DNA from: Ferruginibacter albus
Lineage (GTDB): Bacteria; Bacteroidota; Bacteroidia; Chitinophagales; Chitinophagaceae
Assembly: GCF_020042285.1 (NCBI RefSeq)
Contig: NZ_CP083388.1
Location: 248,001 to 312,000, forward strand
Reading direction: 5' to 3'
Length of the DNA: 64,000 nt
Under the pieces are notes generated by a model, which saw nothing but the letters and a program-made list of their open reading frames with translations, was not told where the DNA came from and did no database searches. A program made the translations under genes and the position numbers. Below, piece by piece: positions 12,101 through 20,287 of the stretch. The stretch's first letter is position 1. The number at the start of each line of letters is the position of its first letter.

Positions 12101-12968
12101 TTTAGCTTCCAAATCATTTAGAATAACTCCAACAAACAATACCTCATCAGGTCATTACCAGGTTACCTTATACTATACTGCGGCAGAAATAACAGGTTGG
12201 CAAACTGCAACCGGTCAATCGTGGAATAATGCACAAATGGTAAAGGTAACAGACGGGCATTATGTGCCGGATGTTAGTCCTTCAACGCCGTTTACAAGCA
12301 GTGTTATGGTTGTGAATGCTACTCACGATACATTAGGAACTAATTATACATTGCAAGCTGATTTTAATAACGCGGGCTTTTCGGGTTTTGGTGCCGGTAT
12401 TCCGGGTTCGGTAGCAGTGTTGCCTGTAACCATTACTGAGTTTAACGGCTACAATAAGAACAGCTTTGCAGCACTGCAATGGATCACCACTTCGGAATAT
12501 GGCAACAAAGGATTTGAAATAGAGAAGAGTTACGACGGGACCAGTTTTCAGGATATTGGATTTGTATTTGGCGCTACTAATTCTTTAATGACAAATACAT
12601 ATTCTTTCGATGACAATGTTCGTTTGTCTTCTGTTCAATATTATAGGTTAAAACAAGTTGATGAGAACGGAACTGTTACTTATTCAAAAACTATTGCCAT
12701 TAAAACAAGCTCTATACAGGAGTTGAATTTGCTGAGTGTTACCAATCCATTTAACAGCAGGATAAACTTAGACTTTAATAAAGCTGTAAATGGCGTAGTT
12801 AAAATTGATCTGATGGACATAACAGGAAAGACTATCCTAAAAGCACAACAATCTTCTTCGTCAAATACTATCAGCTTTAATATTAATAGTAAGCTAAGCA
12901 GCGGAAGCTATATTTTAAAAGTGATGAACGGAACAGACACGTTTATAAGGAAGCTATTGAAACAATAA
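9159..12968 (+). CDS. Secreted M4 (thermolysin-like) metalloprotease with T9SS sorting domain
   Basis: A 1269-residue exported multidomain protease. In order: signal peptide (about 1-26, ending SAKAQ); FTP and PepSY propeptide region (about 60-235), which inhibits and chaperones M4 enzymes; M4 catalytic domain (about 270-595) with HEIGH at 396-400, third zinc ligand E420 in NEGFSDIWA and the transition-state histidine H505 in GVHTNSGVLNHW. The 396-to-420 spacing equals that of thermolysin. A Calx-beta-like domain follows (about 603-725), then beta-rich modules. The last 80 residues form a type A T9SS sorting domain ending KLLKQ, so the protein should be exported through the outer membrane by T9SS and processed. 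It is transcribed divergently from atpA and stands alone. Extracellular protein digestion is the likely role. Confidence 0.92.
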   Translation: MRQFYCSSKYVFLILLICVVSNSAKAQLSPQKKILNENLGDSSFKKNIKADKKIVTALYDAARQTPRLVTFKKEDAYRSSESDAVLKEILPVKAGVDVLKKKNENNPDKTVSVYRYQQYFKGIKVEQGSYAVVLKDGNISYASGEFYVLDKLKSIVPNITDSVALKNALTSVGATLYKWQEEGAQNATVGKYPVPELVIMQDYYGDEGLVLAYKFDIYAVKPLSRNIVYVSAVTGKVIYKNPLIHHANANGTADTKYSGTKNITTDSRFGSYRLRETRGIASGIETYNMKKGTNYNTAVDFTDGDNNWTNAEFNNANQDIGALDAHWGAETVYDYWLNKHNRKSWDGNDAKIKSYVHYDNAYDNAFFDGNEMNYGDGSYPVPGGFKILTTLDICGHEIGHGVCSSTCDLVYSRESGAMNEGFSDIWASCIEHYADPTASQYDYWLIGEDATADYVRGVNRDALRDMKNPKAQAQPDTYLGQYWQDATVSGCPSPNETTNDYCGVHTNSGVLNHWFYLVTEGGSGTNDNGNSYQFSGLGFDESEQIAFLTETSLTATSVYSDCRDVSINAATTLYGSCSKEVEIVTNAWYAVGVGAAYVPCVPTVSFNKAAENISETASPNISCPPSKTITLTVSLSSAASAQTDVSLQLSGTAVAGIDYTVSPSTVSFAIGETGPKNITITVFDNEVIDSTRTLTISYLVNANGGNAVAGNSFNTYALTITDDDIAPHASYVNTVAYGNYTTGLATSAFADAAYRDKKIQHIYSAADLKSYGLVPGTITAIAVNASETSLTGNVYKNFNFAAGFSSSTSITGSYISGLTNEYSNSAFTLASSWNTFSFSTPLVWDGVSSLVLQFCYNNTSNGNSDDALEGEDAGAGSNVTAYQRANSGSADGCSFTSVNNTQYRPILAITETVPQTNAETTMVSDTATLGPNKDVYFYSSTGKIMARVKNLTAYDYGCTKVSIDRIGSSSSQFWNVVPNNYLASKSFRITPTNNTSSGHYQVTLYYTAAEITGWQTATGQSWNNAQMVKVTDGHYVPDVSPSTPFTSSVMVVNATHDTLGTNYTLQADFNNAGFSGFGAGIPGSVAVLPVTITEFNGYNKNSFAALQWITTSEYGNKGFEIEKSYDGTSFQDIGFVFGATNSLMTNTYSFDDNVRLSSVQYYRLKQVDENGTVTYSKTIAIKTSSIQELNLLSVTNPFNSRINLDFNKAVNGVVKIDLMDITGKTILKAQQSSSSNTISFNINSKLSSGSYILKVMNGTDTFIRKLLKQ

Positions 12969-12997
12969 CATAAAAAGCTTTTCTACGCTTTAATAAA

Positions 12998-13046
12998 AGT
13001 TGAATAACGATATTCGGTTGCAGTGAGTGACACAACGATGCTTAAT
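12998..13046 (+). repeat. Dispersed intergenic repeat, copy A
   Basis: Begins AGTTGAATAA and contains GAGTGACACAACGATG at 13025-13040. It lies between the M4 protease gene and its convergent neighbour, 29 bases after the protease stop, in plus orientation. The distance from the first base to the GAG of the core is the same as in two of the three other copies, so this is a unit of about 48 bases and not just a shared word. Confidence 0.7.
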
Positions 13047-13076
13047 GGTAGCACTACAGCTTATTACATAAAATAA

Positions 13077-13100
13077 AAATCCTGCACTTGTGCAGGATTT
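13077..13100 (-). terminator. Intrinsic terminator of the oxidoreductase alpha-subunit gene
   Basis: A perfect 10-base stem (AAATCCTGCA with TGCAGGATTT) and a four-base loop lie 25 bases beyond the stop. On the minus strand the stem is followed by TTATTTTAT. Confidence 0.7.
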
Positions 13101-13124
13101 CAATATTTTTCACGCTTAAGATGA

Positions 13125-14969
13125 TTATAAAAACTTCTTGATCTCGTCGATCATTTCGCCTTTGGTAATAGGAATACCCATTATCTTATTATATCCTTTC
13201 GCATCTACAAAATAAACATCACGGATGATCTTTATTAATTGGCCGTTGTTAATTTCCGGAATTATAACGTGATCAAAATTCTTAAGGATTTGTCCTAGGT
13301 TTTTAGGGAAAGGACGAACATAACGTAAATGCGCATGAGAAACAGCATGACCTTGTGCCTGCAAATCTTTTACTGCACTTTTAATAGCACCGTAAGTGCT
13401 TCCCCAACCTAATACCAATACTTTTCCTTTTTCAGGACCGCTATCTAATTTTTGCTCAGGAATATAATCAGCAATTTTATCAACCTTAGCCTGGCGCGTT
13501 TTAACCATGTGCTGGTGGTTTTCATTGTCGTAGCTAATGTTACCGGTGATGTCTTGTTTTTCTAATCCCCCTACACGATGCTCTAAGCCCGGTGTACCCG
13601 GAATAGCCCATGGACGAACTAATTTTTCATCTCTTTTATATGGCATTAATTTTTCTTCGCCTTCATCTAACTTTTCTTTGAAATTTACTTTTATTTCAGG
13701 TAGATCTGCAGCTACAGGGAATTTCCAGGGCTCTGCACCATTGGCAATATAACCATCGCTTAAAAGAATAACCGGTGTCATATGCTGAACACTGATGCGT
13801 ACCGCTTCAAATGCTACATCAAAACAATCACTTGGAGTAGAAGCAGAAATTACCGGCATCGGACATTCACCGTTTCTACCATAGTATGCTTGTAACAGAT
13901 CGCTTTGCTCAGTTTTGGTTGGCAAGCCTGTACTTGGTCCGCCACGTTGAATATCCACGATCACCAAAGGAATTTCCAGCATTACCGCCAAGCCCATTGC
14001 TTCCGCTTTTAGCGCCATACCCGGACCGCTGGTAGTGGTAAGACCTAAGCTGCCGCCATAACTTGCGCCAATTGCAGAAGCAATCGCAGCAATCTCATCT
14101 TCAGCCTGGAATGTTTTTATTCCGAAAGTTTTGTATTTGCTTAATTCGTGTAAGATATCGCTGGCAGGAGTAATAGGATAGCTTCCTAAAAACAATTGCA
14201 AGCCGCTTTTTTCAGCAGCAGCGATCAAGCCATACGACAAAGATTGGTTACCCATAATAGAACGGTATGTTCCCGATTCCATCTTTGCTTTTTCAACTAC
14301 GTATCTCGTATCAAATGTTTCAGTAGTATCGCCATAGTTATATCCGGCGTGTAATACACGGATATTACTTTCTAATATTTCTGCTTTTTTGCCGAATTTC
14401 TCTTTCAGGAACTCAATCGTATTATCCATGTTACGATTGTACATCCAATATAAAAAGCCCAGTACAAACATGTTTTTTGCACGGTCTTTTTCTTTAGTTC
14501 CCATCGTGATATCCTTCAATGCTTCACGAGTCATCTTGGTTACATCCATTTTAATAACGTTGTAACCTTCCAGGCTATCATCTTCCAATGGATTTACACC
14601 TTCAGCATAATTTGCTAAACGTAAATTCTTAGAATCAAAACCATCTGTATTGGCAATAATAATACCACCGTGTTTTAAGCCTTTTAAATTTACTTTTAAT
14701 GCAGCGGCGTTCATTGCTACCAATACATCACAGGCATCACCCGGAGTAAAAATGGTATCGCTGCTAAAACGAAGCTGGTAACCACTTACACCCGGCAACG
14801 TACCTATTGGGGCACGTATCTCCGCAGGAAAATCCGGGAAAGTTGCCAAATCAATACCCATCAAAGCCGTGTTGTTGGTAAACTGGCTTCCGGTTAATTG
14901 CATACCGTCGCCGCTATCGCCGGCAAATTTGATAACTACGTCTTGTAGTACTTGTTCTTTTGTGCTCAT
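13125..14969 (-). CDS. 2-oxoacid:ferredoxin oxidoreductase, fused gamma/alpha subunit
   Basis: A 614-residue subunit of the type that carries out CoA-dependent oxidative decarboxylation of a 2-oxoacid (2-oxoglutarate is the usual substrate of this branch), passing electrons to ferredoxin. Residues about 10-190 form the gamma domain (GDSGDGMQLTGSQF). Residues about 240-480 form the pyrimidine-binding alpha domain, with TTSGPGMALKAEAMG and PSTGLPTKTEQSDL as landmarks. The C-terminal domain has VLVLGWGSTYGAIK. Length and domain order match KorA. The beta subunit, which binds thiamine diphosphate, normally follows directly; here the gene ends at a terminator and the next gene is convergent, so the partner is elsewhere. 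Confidence 0.9.
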   Translation of the reverse strand: MSTKEQVLQDVVIKFAGDSGDGMQLTGSQFTNNTALMGIDLATFPDFPAEIRAPIGTLPGVSGYQLRFSSDTIFTPGDACDVLVAMNAAALKVNLKGLKHGGIIIANTDGFDSKNLRLANYAEGVNPLEDDSLEGYNVIKMDVTKMTREALKDITMGTKEKDRAKNMFVLGFLYWMYNRNMDNTIEFLKEKFGKKAEILESNIRVLHAGYNYGDTTETFDTRYVVEKAKMESGTYRSIMGNQSLSYGLIAAAEKSGLQLFLGSYPITPASDILHELSKYKTFGIKTFQAEDEIAAIASAIGASYGGSLGLTTTSGPGMALKAEAMGLAVMLEIPLVIVDIQRGGPSTGLPTKTEQSDLLQAYYGRNGECPMPVISASTPSDCFDVAFEAVRISVQHMTPVILLSDGYIANGAEPWKFPVAADLPEIKVNFKEKLDEGEEKLMPYKRDEKLVRPWAIPGTPGLEHRVGGLEKQDITGNISYDNENHQHMVKTRQAKVDKIADYIPEQKLDSGPEKGKVLVLGWGSTYGAIKSAVKDLQAQGHAVSHAHLRYVRPFPKNLGQILKNFDHVIIPEINNGQLIKIIRDVYFVDAKGYNKIMGIPITKGEMIDEIKKFL

Positions 14970-15230
14970 AATCGTTGAACTATCGCAAGCTTATAATTAA
15001 AAATGAAGCGCAAGTTACGCCGCATTTTTCTTATCTGTATTGTTTTTGGTTATTTTATACGGAAACGTTGCCAAAGAGAGAAAATTCAAATTATTGACGG
15101 CAATCTAGGCTATGATCCTTTGAATTTGGATTTTTTGGTACGGGCCGAAGTTTTTCATGGCGGCATCTTTGTGTCACATTTCTTTCATCGGCAGTACTAT
15201 TATTAAGCGATGACGGAACCATTGCCGCAA

Positions 15231-15770
15231 TTATTTGGAAACCTGCGTAGCAACACCTTCAAAAAAGCTTTCTAATTGCTTGAACAGGTTTTTAAAGATA
15301 GGGATCAGGTCTCCGATCAGGTCAATTGCTTTTGGGCCGATAGGTTTTATGTACGGATATACTTTTGATGCCTGGATGGTATTGCTGCTCAGCAAATGGA
15401 TCTTTTCTATATAAAAAAGAAAAATACTGAAAACGAGCGTGTAAAGTACTATGTATATTAATGCACCGGCCATCCGATTGGCAAAGCCCAACATTACGGC
15501 TTCTGCCGTTTTTTGGGTAAGCCTTCCGATTAAACGGACTAAAAAAACAGCTCCAATAAATACTAATATATACGATACAAACGGCAACCATTTCTCGTAA
15601 CTCTTATTACCATCTGCCAAACGATTCGCCACTACTGCTGATAATTTTATGGCAGCTGCCATACCAATAAAAATAGCTGCAAAAGAAAATGCAGCTACTA
15701 CTAATCCATTTCTGTACCCTTTAACGGCTACGATTATTATGAGTATTATATATATAACATCTATGAGCAT
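15231..15770 (-). CDS. CvpA family membrane protein
   Basis: A 179-residue inner-membrane protein with four hydrophobic segments (about residues 2-20, 25-45, 65-85 and 100-125) and an amphipathic C-terminus. The opening MLIDVIYIILIIIVAVKGYRNG is typical of the CvpA family (colicin V production, PF02674), whose members affect envelope stress resistance without a known reaction. The frame is open up to 15794, but the ATG at 15770 gives the family-typical start. It lies on the same strand as YqeY, 63 bases downstream of it, with a TTTCACGT-type repeat in the gap. Confidence 0.8.
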   Translation of the reverse strand: MLIDVIYIILIIIVAVKGYRNGLVVAAFSFAAIFIGMAAAIKLSAVVANRLADGNKSYEKWLPFVSYILVFIGAVFLVRLIGRLTQKTAEAVMLGFANRMAGALIYIVLYTLVFSIFLFYIEKIHLLSSNTIQASKVYPYIKPIGPKAIDLIGDLIPIFKNLFKQLESFFEGVATQVSK

Positions 15771-15806
15771 GGCGTGAGCATCATGAGGTCTCAAACATAA
15801 AAATCA

Positions 15807-15831
15807 ATTTCACGTTTGACGTCTTACGTTT
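15807..15831. repeat. TTTCACGT-type modular repeat between yqeY and cvpA
   Basis: About 25 bases beginning ATTTCACGTTTGACGTC. It aligns at about 20 of 25 positions, in opposite orientation, with the left arm of the hairpin after purD (50272-50296), which suggests that the two gaps share a repeat family. Confidence 0.4.
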
Positions 15832-15833
15832 TG

Positions 15834-16286
15834 TTATTTTGTAAGCAACTCTTTCACCGCAGCGCTGATAGCTTTTCCATCTGCTTTGCCTGCCAATTGT
15901 TTGCTGGCAACGCCCATTACCTTACCTAGATCAGCAACTGAGGATGCACCTGTTTCAGCAATGATGGCAGTAAGCGCTTCTTTTAATTCAGCTTCGCTCA
16001 ATTGCTTTGGTAAAAATTTTTCTATTACAGCAATTTCTTCTTTTTCTTTTTCTGCCAGATCAGCCCTACCTTGTTTTTCAAAAATCTCTAATGAATCTTT
16101 ACGCTGTTTCATCATTTTTTGTAAAAACTTTTGTTCTACTTCTTCATTGATCTCTCCTCCGGCGCCGGGTTCTGTTTTTGCTTTTATTATTTCAGCTTTA
16201 ATCGCTCTTAATCCGCGTAAAACTGCTTCATTCTTGCTTTTCATGGCGTCTTTCATTTCTGCCATTATTTGTTGTTCTAAACTCAT
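15834..16286 (-). CDS. GatB/YqeY domain protein
   Basis: A 150-residue protein of the YqeY family (PF09424), which has the C-terminal tRNA-interacting helical domain of GatB as a stand-alone unit. It opens MSLEQQIMAEMKDAMKSKNEAVLRGLRAIKAEI and ends with the conserved GKVMGVASKQLAGKADGKAIS motif, in which the helix-turn-helix holds a conserved glycine and lysine. Length is exactly that of the family. A role in tRNA-dependent amidation or tRNA binding is inferred from the GatB tail; direct evidence in the family is thin. It is flanked by GldC upstream and CvpA downstream on the same strand. Confidence 0.9.
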   Translation of the reverse strand: MSLEQQIMAEMKDAMKSKNEAVLRGLRAIKAEIIKAKTEPGAGGEINEEVEQKFLQKMMKQRKDSLEIFEKQGRADLAEKEKEEIAVIEKFLPKQLSEAELKEALTAIIAETGASSVADLGKVMGVASKQLAGKADGKAISAAVKELLTK

Positions 16287-16317
16287 GTCTTATAATTTTG
16301 AAGGTTTAAACTTAGAA

Positions 16318-16662
16318 CTATTTCTGTTCTTTTATTTGTAATGCTCTGAATTTATCGAAGAAATTCTTTGCAAATGTTTTCATGTCTTGTGTCAATTCTT
16401 CCTGCTGTGTGGCTCTTTTAAATGTATCTGCCATTGTCATCATCATTTGATAATAAAAATCAGCCATTTCATCTACCATCATGTCTTTTGTCCAAAGGTC
16501 GATCCGCATAGCAGTTTTATCTATGCCATCCCAAAATGCAATGCACATAGCTTTTGCTTTCTGTGCTTCTTCTGCCGTTGAGCCCGATGCACTCCAGCTT
16601 ATTTGTTCCGGAATTTTGTTCGGGTCGAGCAACACATCTATTTTAATGCTGGATTGATTCAT
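16318..16662 (-). CDS. gldC: Gliding motility protein GldC
   Basis: A 114-residue cytoplasmic protein matching the GldC family: an N-terminal beta strand (SSIKIDVLLD), a central ISWSASGSTAEEAQKAKAM segment, the hallmark MRIDLWTKDMMVDEMADFYYQ and a helical end (MADTFKRATQ). GldC is found in gliding Bacteroidota together with T9SS genes; its exact biochemical role is unresolved. I chose the ATG at 16662 over the open frame to 16683, since it matches the family start and lies about 15 bases from a predicted transcript start. No gldB or other gld gene is adjacent. Its presence fits the T9SS-tagged protease in this window. Confidence 0.85.
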   Translation of the reverse strand: MNQSSIKIDVLLDPNKIPEQISWSASGSTAEEAQKAKAMCIAFWDGIDKTAMRIDLWTKDMMVDEMADFYYQMMMTMADTFKRATQQEELTQDMKTFAKNFFDKFRALQIKEQK

Positions 16663-16680
16663 ATTCTTTTTTTGAGGATG

Positions 16681-16688
16681 CAAAGATA
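16681..16688 (-). promoter_or_regulatory. Promoter -7 element of gldC
   Basis: On the minus strand this reads TATCTTTG, an exact TAnnTTTG. It lies just past the end of the glycosyltransferase gene and about 19 bases before the GldC ATG. A -33 TTTG is not evident. Confidence 0.4.
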
Positions 16689-16690
16689 AG

Positions 16691-17803
16691 CTATACTGTT
16701 TCTAAAATTGCCTGCCATAATAGCTCTGCAGACTTATCCCAATTAAACTGCTGCCATTGATGGCGGGACTTTTCAATCAGCTCATTCCGTTTGTTCTCAT
16801 CTTTAAATAGCAACATCATTTTATCTGCAATGTCTTCATGGTTGGAATTATCAACATATAAAGCCGCTCCATCGCATGTTTCGCCAAAAGCTTCTATATC
16901 TGATGCAATAACAGGAACATTGCATTTTAATGCAGCTGCCAAATACATATCAAAATCATTATACAACGATACCGTTATATATGTATAAGCTGCTGCAATG
17001 ATTTTTGCCAATTCATTTTCAGCGATCGCAGGCAAAACTTTTACATCGTTTCGGTATTTATATGTTTTCAGCAATTCATCAAACTCATTATTGGAATTAG
17101 TTGCTGCAATTAGTAATTGCATATTGCTTTTTTGCCGTTTCTTGAAAAAAGAAAATGCTTTTAATAATGTAAATAAATTATGAATGCTGCTTAGAGAACC
17201 GGCGTATAAAAAATATTCTTTGCCTTCTGCATATTTTTCTTTTATTGATTCTCTTTCATTAAAATCGATCGACTGATATAGATCATTTAGCCCAAAAGAG
17301 ACAATGCTCATTTTGCTTTCATCAACCTTGTATTTCTCTAATAAAGTTTTTGTTATGGATTGAGAAATGCCAACAATGTTATTTGCTTTAATGTAAGATG
17401 GCGCAGCAAATTTTTTATAAAATGCAGCAACTTTCTTTTGTAACAATTTCGGATAGTGCAGAAATGCCAGGTCATTTACCAATAACAATTGTGGCGTTTT
17501 GCTTCGCAATGAACATAACCCGTTTGTATTAATTAAAACTGATGCTTTTATTTTTCTAACTTTTATTGTAAGTTTATAATTATACCAAAGCTGCCATAAA
17601 AGATTGTTGTTGCCAGGCTTGCCGATAATAAGAGATGAACAGTTTTTAGGCAGTGAATTTGTATCAAATTCTTCATCTGCAACAAACATGAATTGATGTG
17701 CAGAATGTTTAGTTGCAATTCTTGTAAAACATTCGTTAATGAAAGCTTTTTTTGCCACACTATTTTCTTTGTCAATGTCTTTTATGTTTATTACTATTAT
17801 CAC
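16691..17803 (-). CDS. Glycosyltransferase, GT4-like
   Basis: A GT-B fold glycosyltransferase of about 370 residues. The C-terminal half carries the nucleotide-sugar site of the Glycos_transf_1 family: YFLYAGSLSSIHNLFTLLKAF, then a region ending PVIASDIEAFGETCDGAALYVDNSNHEDIA, in which the E-x7-E pattern is partly kept. The N-terminal half is divergent and lacks the usual glycine-rich loop, so the acceptor cannot be predicted. The longest frame begins at a TTG (17833), but the GTG at 17803 opens with VIIVINIKDI, the beta strand that normally starts these enzymes. It is divergent from the metal efflux operon and is followed by gldC. Confidence 0.75.
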   Translation of the reverse strand: MIIVINIKDIDKENSVAKKAFINECFTRIATKHSAHQFMFVADEEFDTNSLPKNCSSLIIGKPGNNNLLWQLWYNYKLTIKVRKIKASVLINTNGLCSLRSKTPQLLLVNDLAFLHYPKLLQKKVAAFYKKFAAPSYIKANNIVGISQSITKTLLEKYKVDESKMSIVSFGLNDLYQSIDFNERESIKEKYAEGKEYFLYAGSLSSIHNLFTLLKAFSFFKKRQKSNMQLLIAATNSNNEFDELLKTYKYRNDVKVLPAIAENELAKIIAAAYTYITVSLYNDFDMYLAAALKCNVPVIASDIEAFGETCDGAALYVDNSNHEDIADKMMLLFKDENKRNELIEKSRHQWQQFNWDKSAELLWQAILETV

Positions 17804-17874
17804 GTTTGCAAAAGTAATGAACACACTTAACAACGAGATAACATCTTTTAATAACTACTTAACTCAACGCATAA

Positions 17875-17882
17875 TAGCTTTG
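17875..17882 (+). promoter_or_regulatory. Promoter -7 element of the metal efflux operon
   Basis: TAGCTTTG matches TAnnTTTG exactly; the -33 element is weak. The predicted transcript start near 17888 leaves a leader of about 19 bases and supports the ATG at 17907 for the outer-membrane channel. Confidence 0.45.
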
Positions 17883-17906
17883 CGTCCACATTTTTTATTT
17901 ATCCCG

Positions 17907-19175
17907 ATGCGAAAGGTATTTTTTGTATTTACGATTACGTTATCCGTTCTTACCCAAAAAAGTTTAGCACAAGCTGATACTACTACTATATCTGTTGCCG
18001 ATGCAGAAAAGATCTTTTTACAAAAGAATCTTTTTTTATTGGCAGCTAAATATAATATTGACGCCAACAAGGCATTGATACGCCAGGCAAAGCTCTGGGA
18101 TAATCCTGTTTTAAATACTGATCAGAATATTTATGATGGAAAATTTTTCCGTCATGATGCAGATAACGGTCAGGTGTATGTGCAATTACAGGAATTGATA
18201 CGCACAGCAGGTAAGCGTAACAAAGCGGCTCAATTAGCAACGGATAATACCAAAATCTCTGAAGCACAATTTGATGACCTGGTAAGAACATTGCGTTATG
18301 CATTAAGAAGTGATCTGCATGAAACGCATCACTTACTCAGGATAAAAGCGGTGTATGATGCAGAGATCGCAGAAGTGCAAAAGCTTTCTGCGGGCATGGA
18401 TGAATTATTGAAAGCGGGTAACATTTCTGTAAAGGAAAACATGCGCATTAAAGCATTGTTGTTTGGTTTACAAAATGAATTGGTAAATGTAGAAAGCCAG
18501 CTATTACCTATCCAGGCTGAAATAAAATTACTGCTACAAAATACCGATGGTAAATTTATAAAGCCTTCTTTTGATTATCAATTACCGGATATTATTAAAG
18601 CTTCCATTCCTGATAATGACAGCTTAATGAAACTGGCATTGGCAAACAGAACCGATATTAAGATCGCACAATCACAACTTGATTTTCAAAATCATAATTT
18701 GATCTATCAAAAAGCACTGGCAAAAGCAGATGTTACAGTAGGTACAGAGTTTGATCAGCGTAATAGCTATGCGCCTAATTACTTTGGGTTGGCTATTTCA
18801 TTGCCGATAAATATTTTTAATCGTAACCAGGGAAATATAAAATCTGCACAGGCAAGCATTCTACAACAAAAAGCGGTAAGTGATCAAACACAGTTTAAAG
18901 CACAGAATGATGTAACAACTGCCGCTGATAAATTAAGGTATTTTCAAAGCATCAACAATCTTCAACAGCTTTCTTTTTCAGATCAATACGATGCATTGTT
19001 TCAAAACATGCTGAAAAGCTATCAGCAACGCCAATTAAGTTTATTGGAATTTATAGATTTTATAGACGCCTACAAAGACACCAAATTAAAATTGGTTGAC
19101 CAACACAACAGCTTATTGAAAGCCGCAGAAGATCTAAACTATGCGGTAGGTACAGATTTAATTAAAGACAATTAA
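17907..19175 (+). CDS. TolC/CusC-like outer-membrane efflux channel
   Basis: A 422-residue outer-membrane protein with a signal peptide (MRKVFFVFTITLSVLTQKSLAQ) and two long alpha-helical hairpin regions (about 40-210 and 240-415) typical of the OEP family. The frame is open to 17739, but that extension covers the promoter and lacks similarity to export signals at the right place; the ATG at 17907 gives a clean signal peptide. It is the first gene of a three-gene operon with a membrane-fusion protein and a CzcA-type pump. The channel would carry metal ions from the periplasm to the outside. Confidence 0.88.
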   Translation: MRKVFFVFTITLSVLTQKSLAQADTTTISVADAEKIFLQKNLFLLAAKYNIDANKALIRQAKLWDNPVLNTDQNIYDGKFFRHDADNGQVYVQLQELIRTAGKRNKAAQLATDNTKISEAQFDDLVRTLRYALRSDLHETHHLLRIKAVYDAEIAEVQKLSAGMDELLKAGNISVKENMRIKALLFGLQNELVNVESQLLPIQAEIKLLLQNTDGKFIKPSFDYQLPDIIKASIPDNDSLMKLALANRTDIKIAQSQLDFQNHNLIYQKALAKADVTVGTEFDQRNSYAPNYFGLAISLPINIFNRNQGNIKSAQASILQQKAVSDQTQFKAQNDVTTAADKLRYFQSINNLQQLSFSDQYDALFQNMLKSYQQRQLSLLEFIDFIDAYKDTKLKLVDQHNSLLKAAEDLNYAVGTDLIKDN

Positions 19176-19189
19176 TAGTATTTATAAAG

Positions 19190-20284
19190 ATGAAATTATC
19201 CTTTACATTATCTGCAATTGCATTAACAGCAATGCTTTTTTCGTGCAGTGAAAAGAAAACGGAAGCGCCTGTCAAACAACAATTTTGTTTGAGCGATACA
19301 TTTAAACAAATGATCACCATTGATACGGTGAAAACCTGCAATGTGGAAGACGAGTTACAATTAACCGGGGAAGTGAGTTTTAATGAAAACCAGGTAGTAA
19401 AAATATTTCCAAACAGCAGCGGACAAGTGTTGGAAGTAAAAGTATCTATGGGTGATAAAGTGCAGAAAGGACAAGTGTTAGCTGTAATGAAAAGTGCCGA
19501 TGTAGCGGGTAATTACAGTGATTTGAACAATGCTGATGCCGACCTGGCAATTGCTAAAAGCCAATTGGATAACGAAGAGTCATTGTACAAGAATGGTATT
19601 GCCAGTCAACGTGAATATGAAGAAGCAAAACAGGATTATCAAAAAGCATTGGCAGCAAAAGAAAAAATAAATGCTGCTATCAATATTAACGGCGGCGGAC
19701 AGACGAAAGCAGGTGGCTTGTATAATATTGTTGCTCCAACAGATGGTTATATTGTTGAAAAGAATGTAAATGCAGGAAGCTTTATACGACAGGATATGGG
19801 AAATAATCTTTTCACTATTTCTGATTTGAAAGAAGTGTGGGTTTATGCGAATGTATTTGAAGCCGATATTCCAAAAGTAAAGCAAGGATATCATGCATCC
19901 ATTACAACATTGGCTTATCCTGATAAAGTATTTAATGGCACTGTTGATCAGATAAGTGAAGTGCTTGATCCGAATAACAAAACACTTCGTGTCCGTATTA
20001 AATTGCCAAATGATGGTTTGCAATTAAAGCCTGAAATGTTTACTACGGTTAAGATCGATAACACAGAAGGAGTAAGTGCTATATGCATTCCAAAGTCAGC
20101 CCAGGTCGAGTCTTATGGCAAAACGTATGTGGTTGTTTATAATAGCGATTGTGATTTAAAAGTTGCACAAATTGATGTTTTAAAAGTGGTCGGCGACAGG
20201 TTATACATTAAAGATGGGTTGACGGTTGGACAAAAAATAATAACCCGGCAAGCACTTCAATTATTCCAGGAGTTTACAGATTAG
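19190..20284 (+). CDS. RND efflux periplasmic adaptor (membrane fusion lipoprotein), CusB/CzcB type
   Basis: A 364-residue lipoprotein: the signal peptide ends at LFSC with lipidated C19. The barrel-sandwich lipoyl-like halves (GQVLEVKVSMGDKVQKGQVLAVM and a second half near APTDGYIVEKNVNAGSFIRQ) flank an alpha-helical hairpin (about 95-155), and a beta-barrel plus membrane-proximal domain follow. This is the HlyD_D23 / CusB pattern. It starts 14 bases after the channel gene and is 121 bases before the pump gene; that gap holds an inverted repeat. It bridges the inner-membrane pump to the TolC-like channel. No histidine-rich metal-binding tail is present. Confidence 0.9.
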   Translation: MKLSFTLSAIALTAMLFSCSEKKTEAPVKQQFCLSDTFKQMITIDTVKTCNVEDELQLTGEVSFNENQVVKIFPNSSGQVLEVKVSMGDKVQKGQVLAVMKSADVAGNYSDLNNADADLAIAKSQLDNEESLYKNGIASQREYEEAKQDYQKALAAKEKINAAININGGGQTKAGGLYNIVAPTDGYIVEKNVNAGSFIRQDMGNNLFTISDLKEVWVYANVFEADIPKVKQGYHASITTLAYPDKVFNGTVDQISEVLDPNNKTLRVRIKLPNDGLQLKPEMFTTVKIDNTEGVSAICIPKSAQVESYGKTYVVVYNSDCDLKVAQIDVLKVVGDRLYIKDGLTVGQKIITRQALQLFQEFTD

Positions 20285-20287
20285 TTT

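Noticed and set aside
15003..15206. A 67-codon open frame in the gap between cvpA and the oxidoreductase gene
   Set aside because: The predicted peptide is basic and aromatic with no signal peptide, helix pattern or family; no promoter at a proper distance; it also spans the degenerate repeat core. It is more likely chance.
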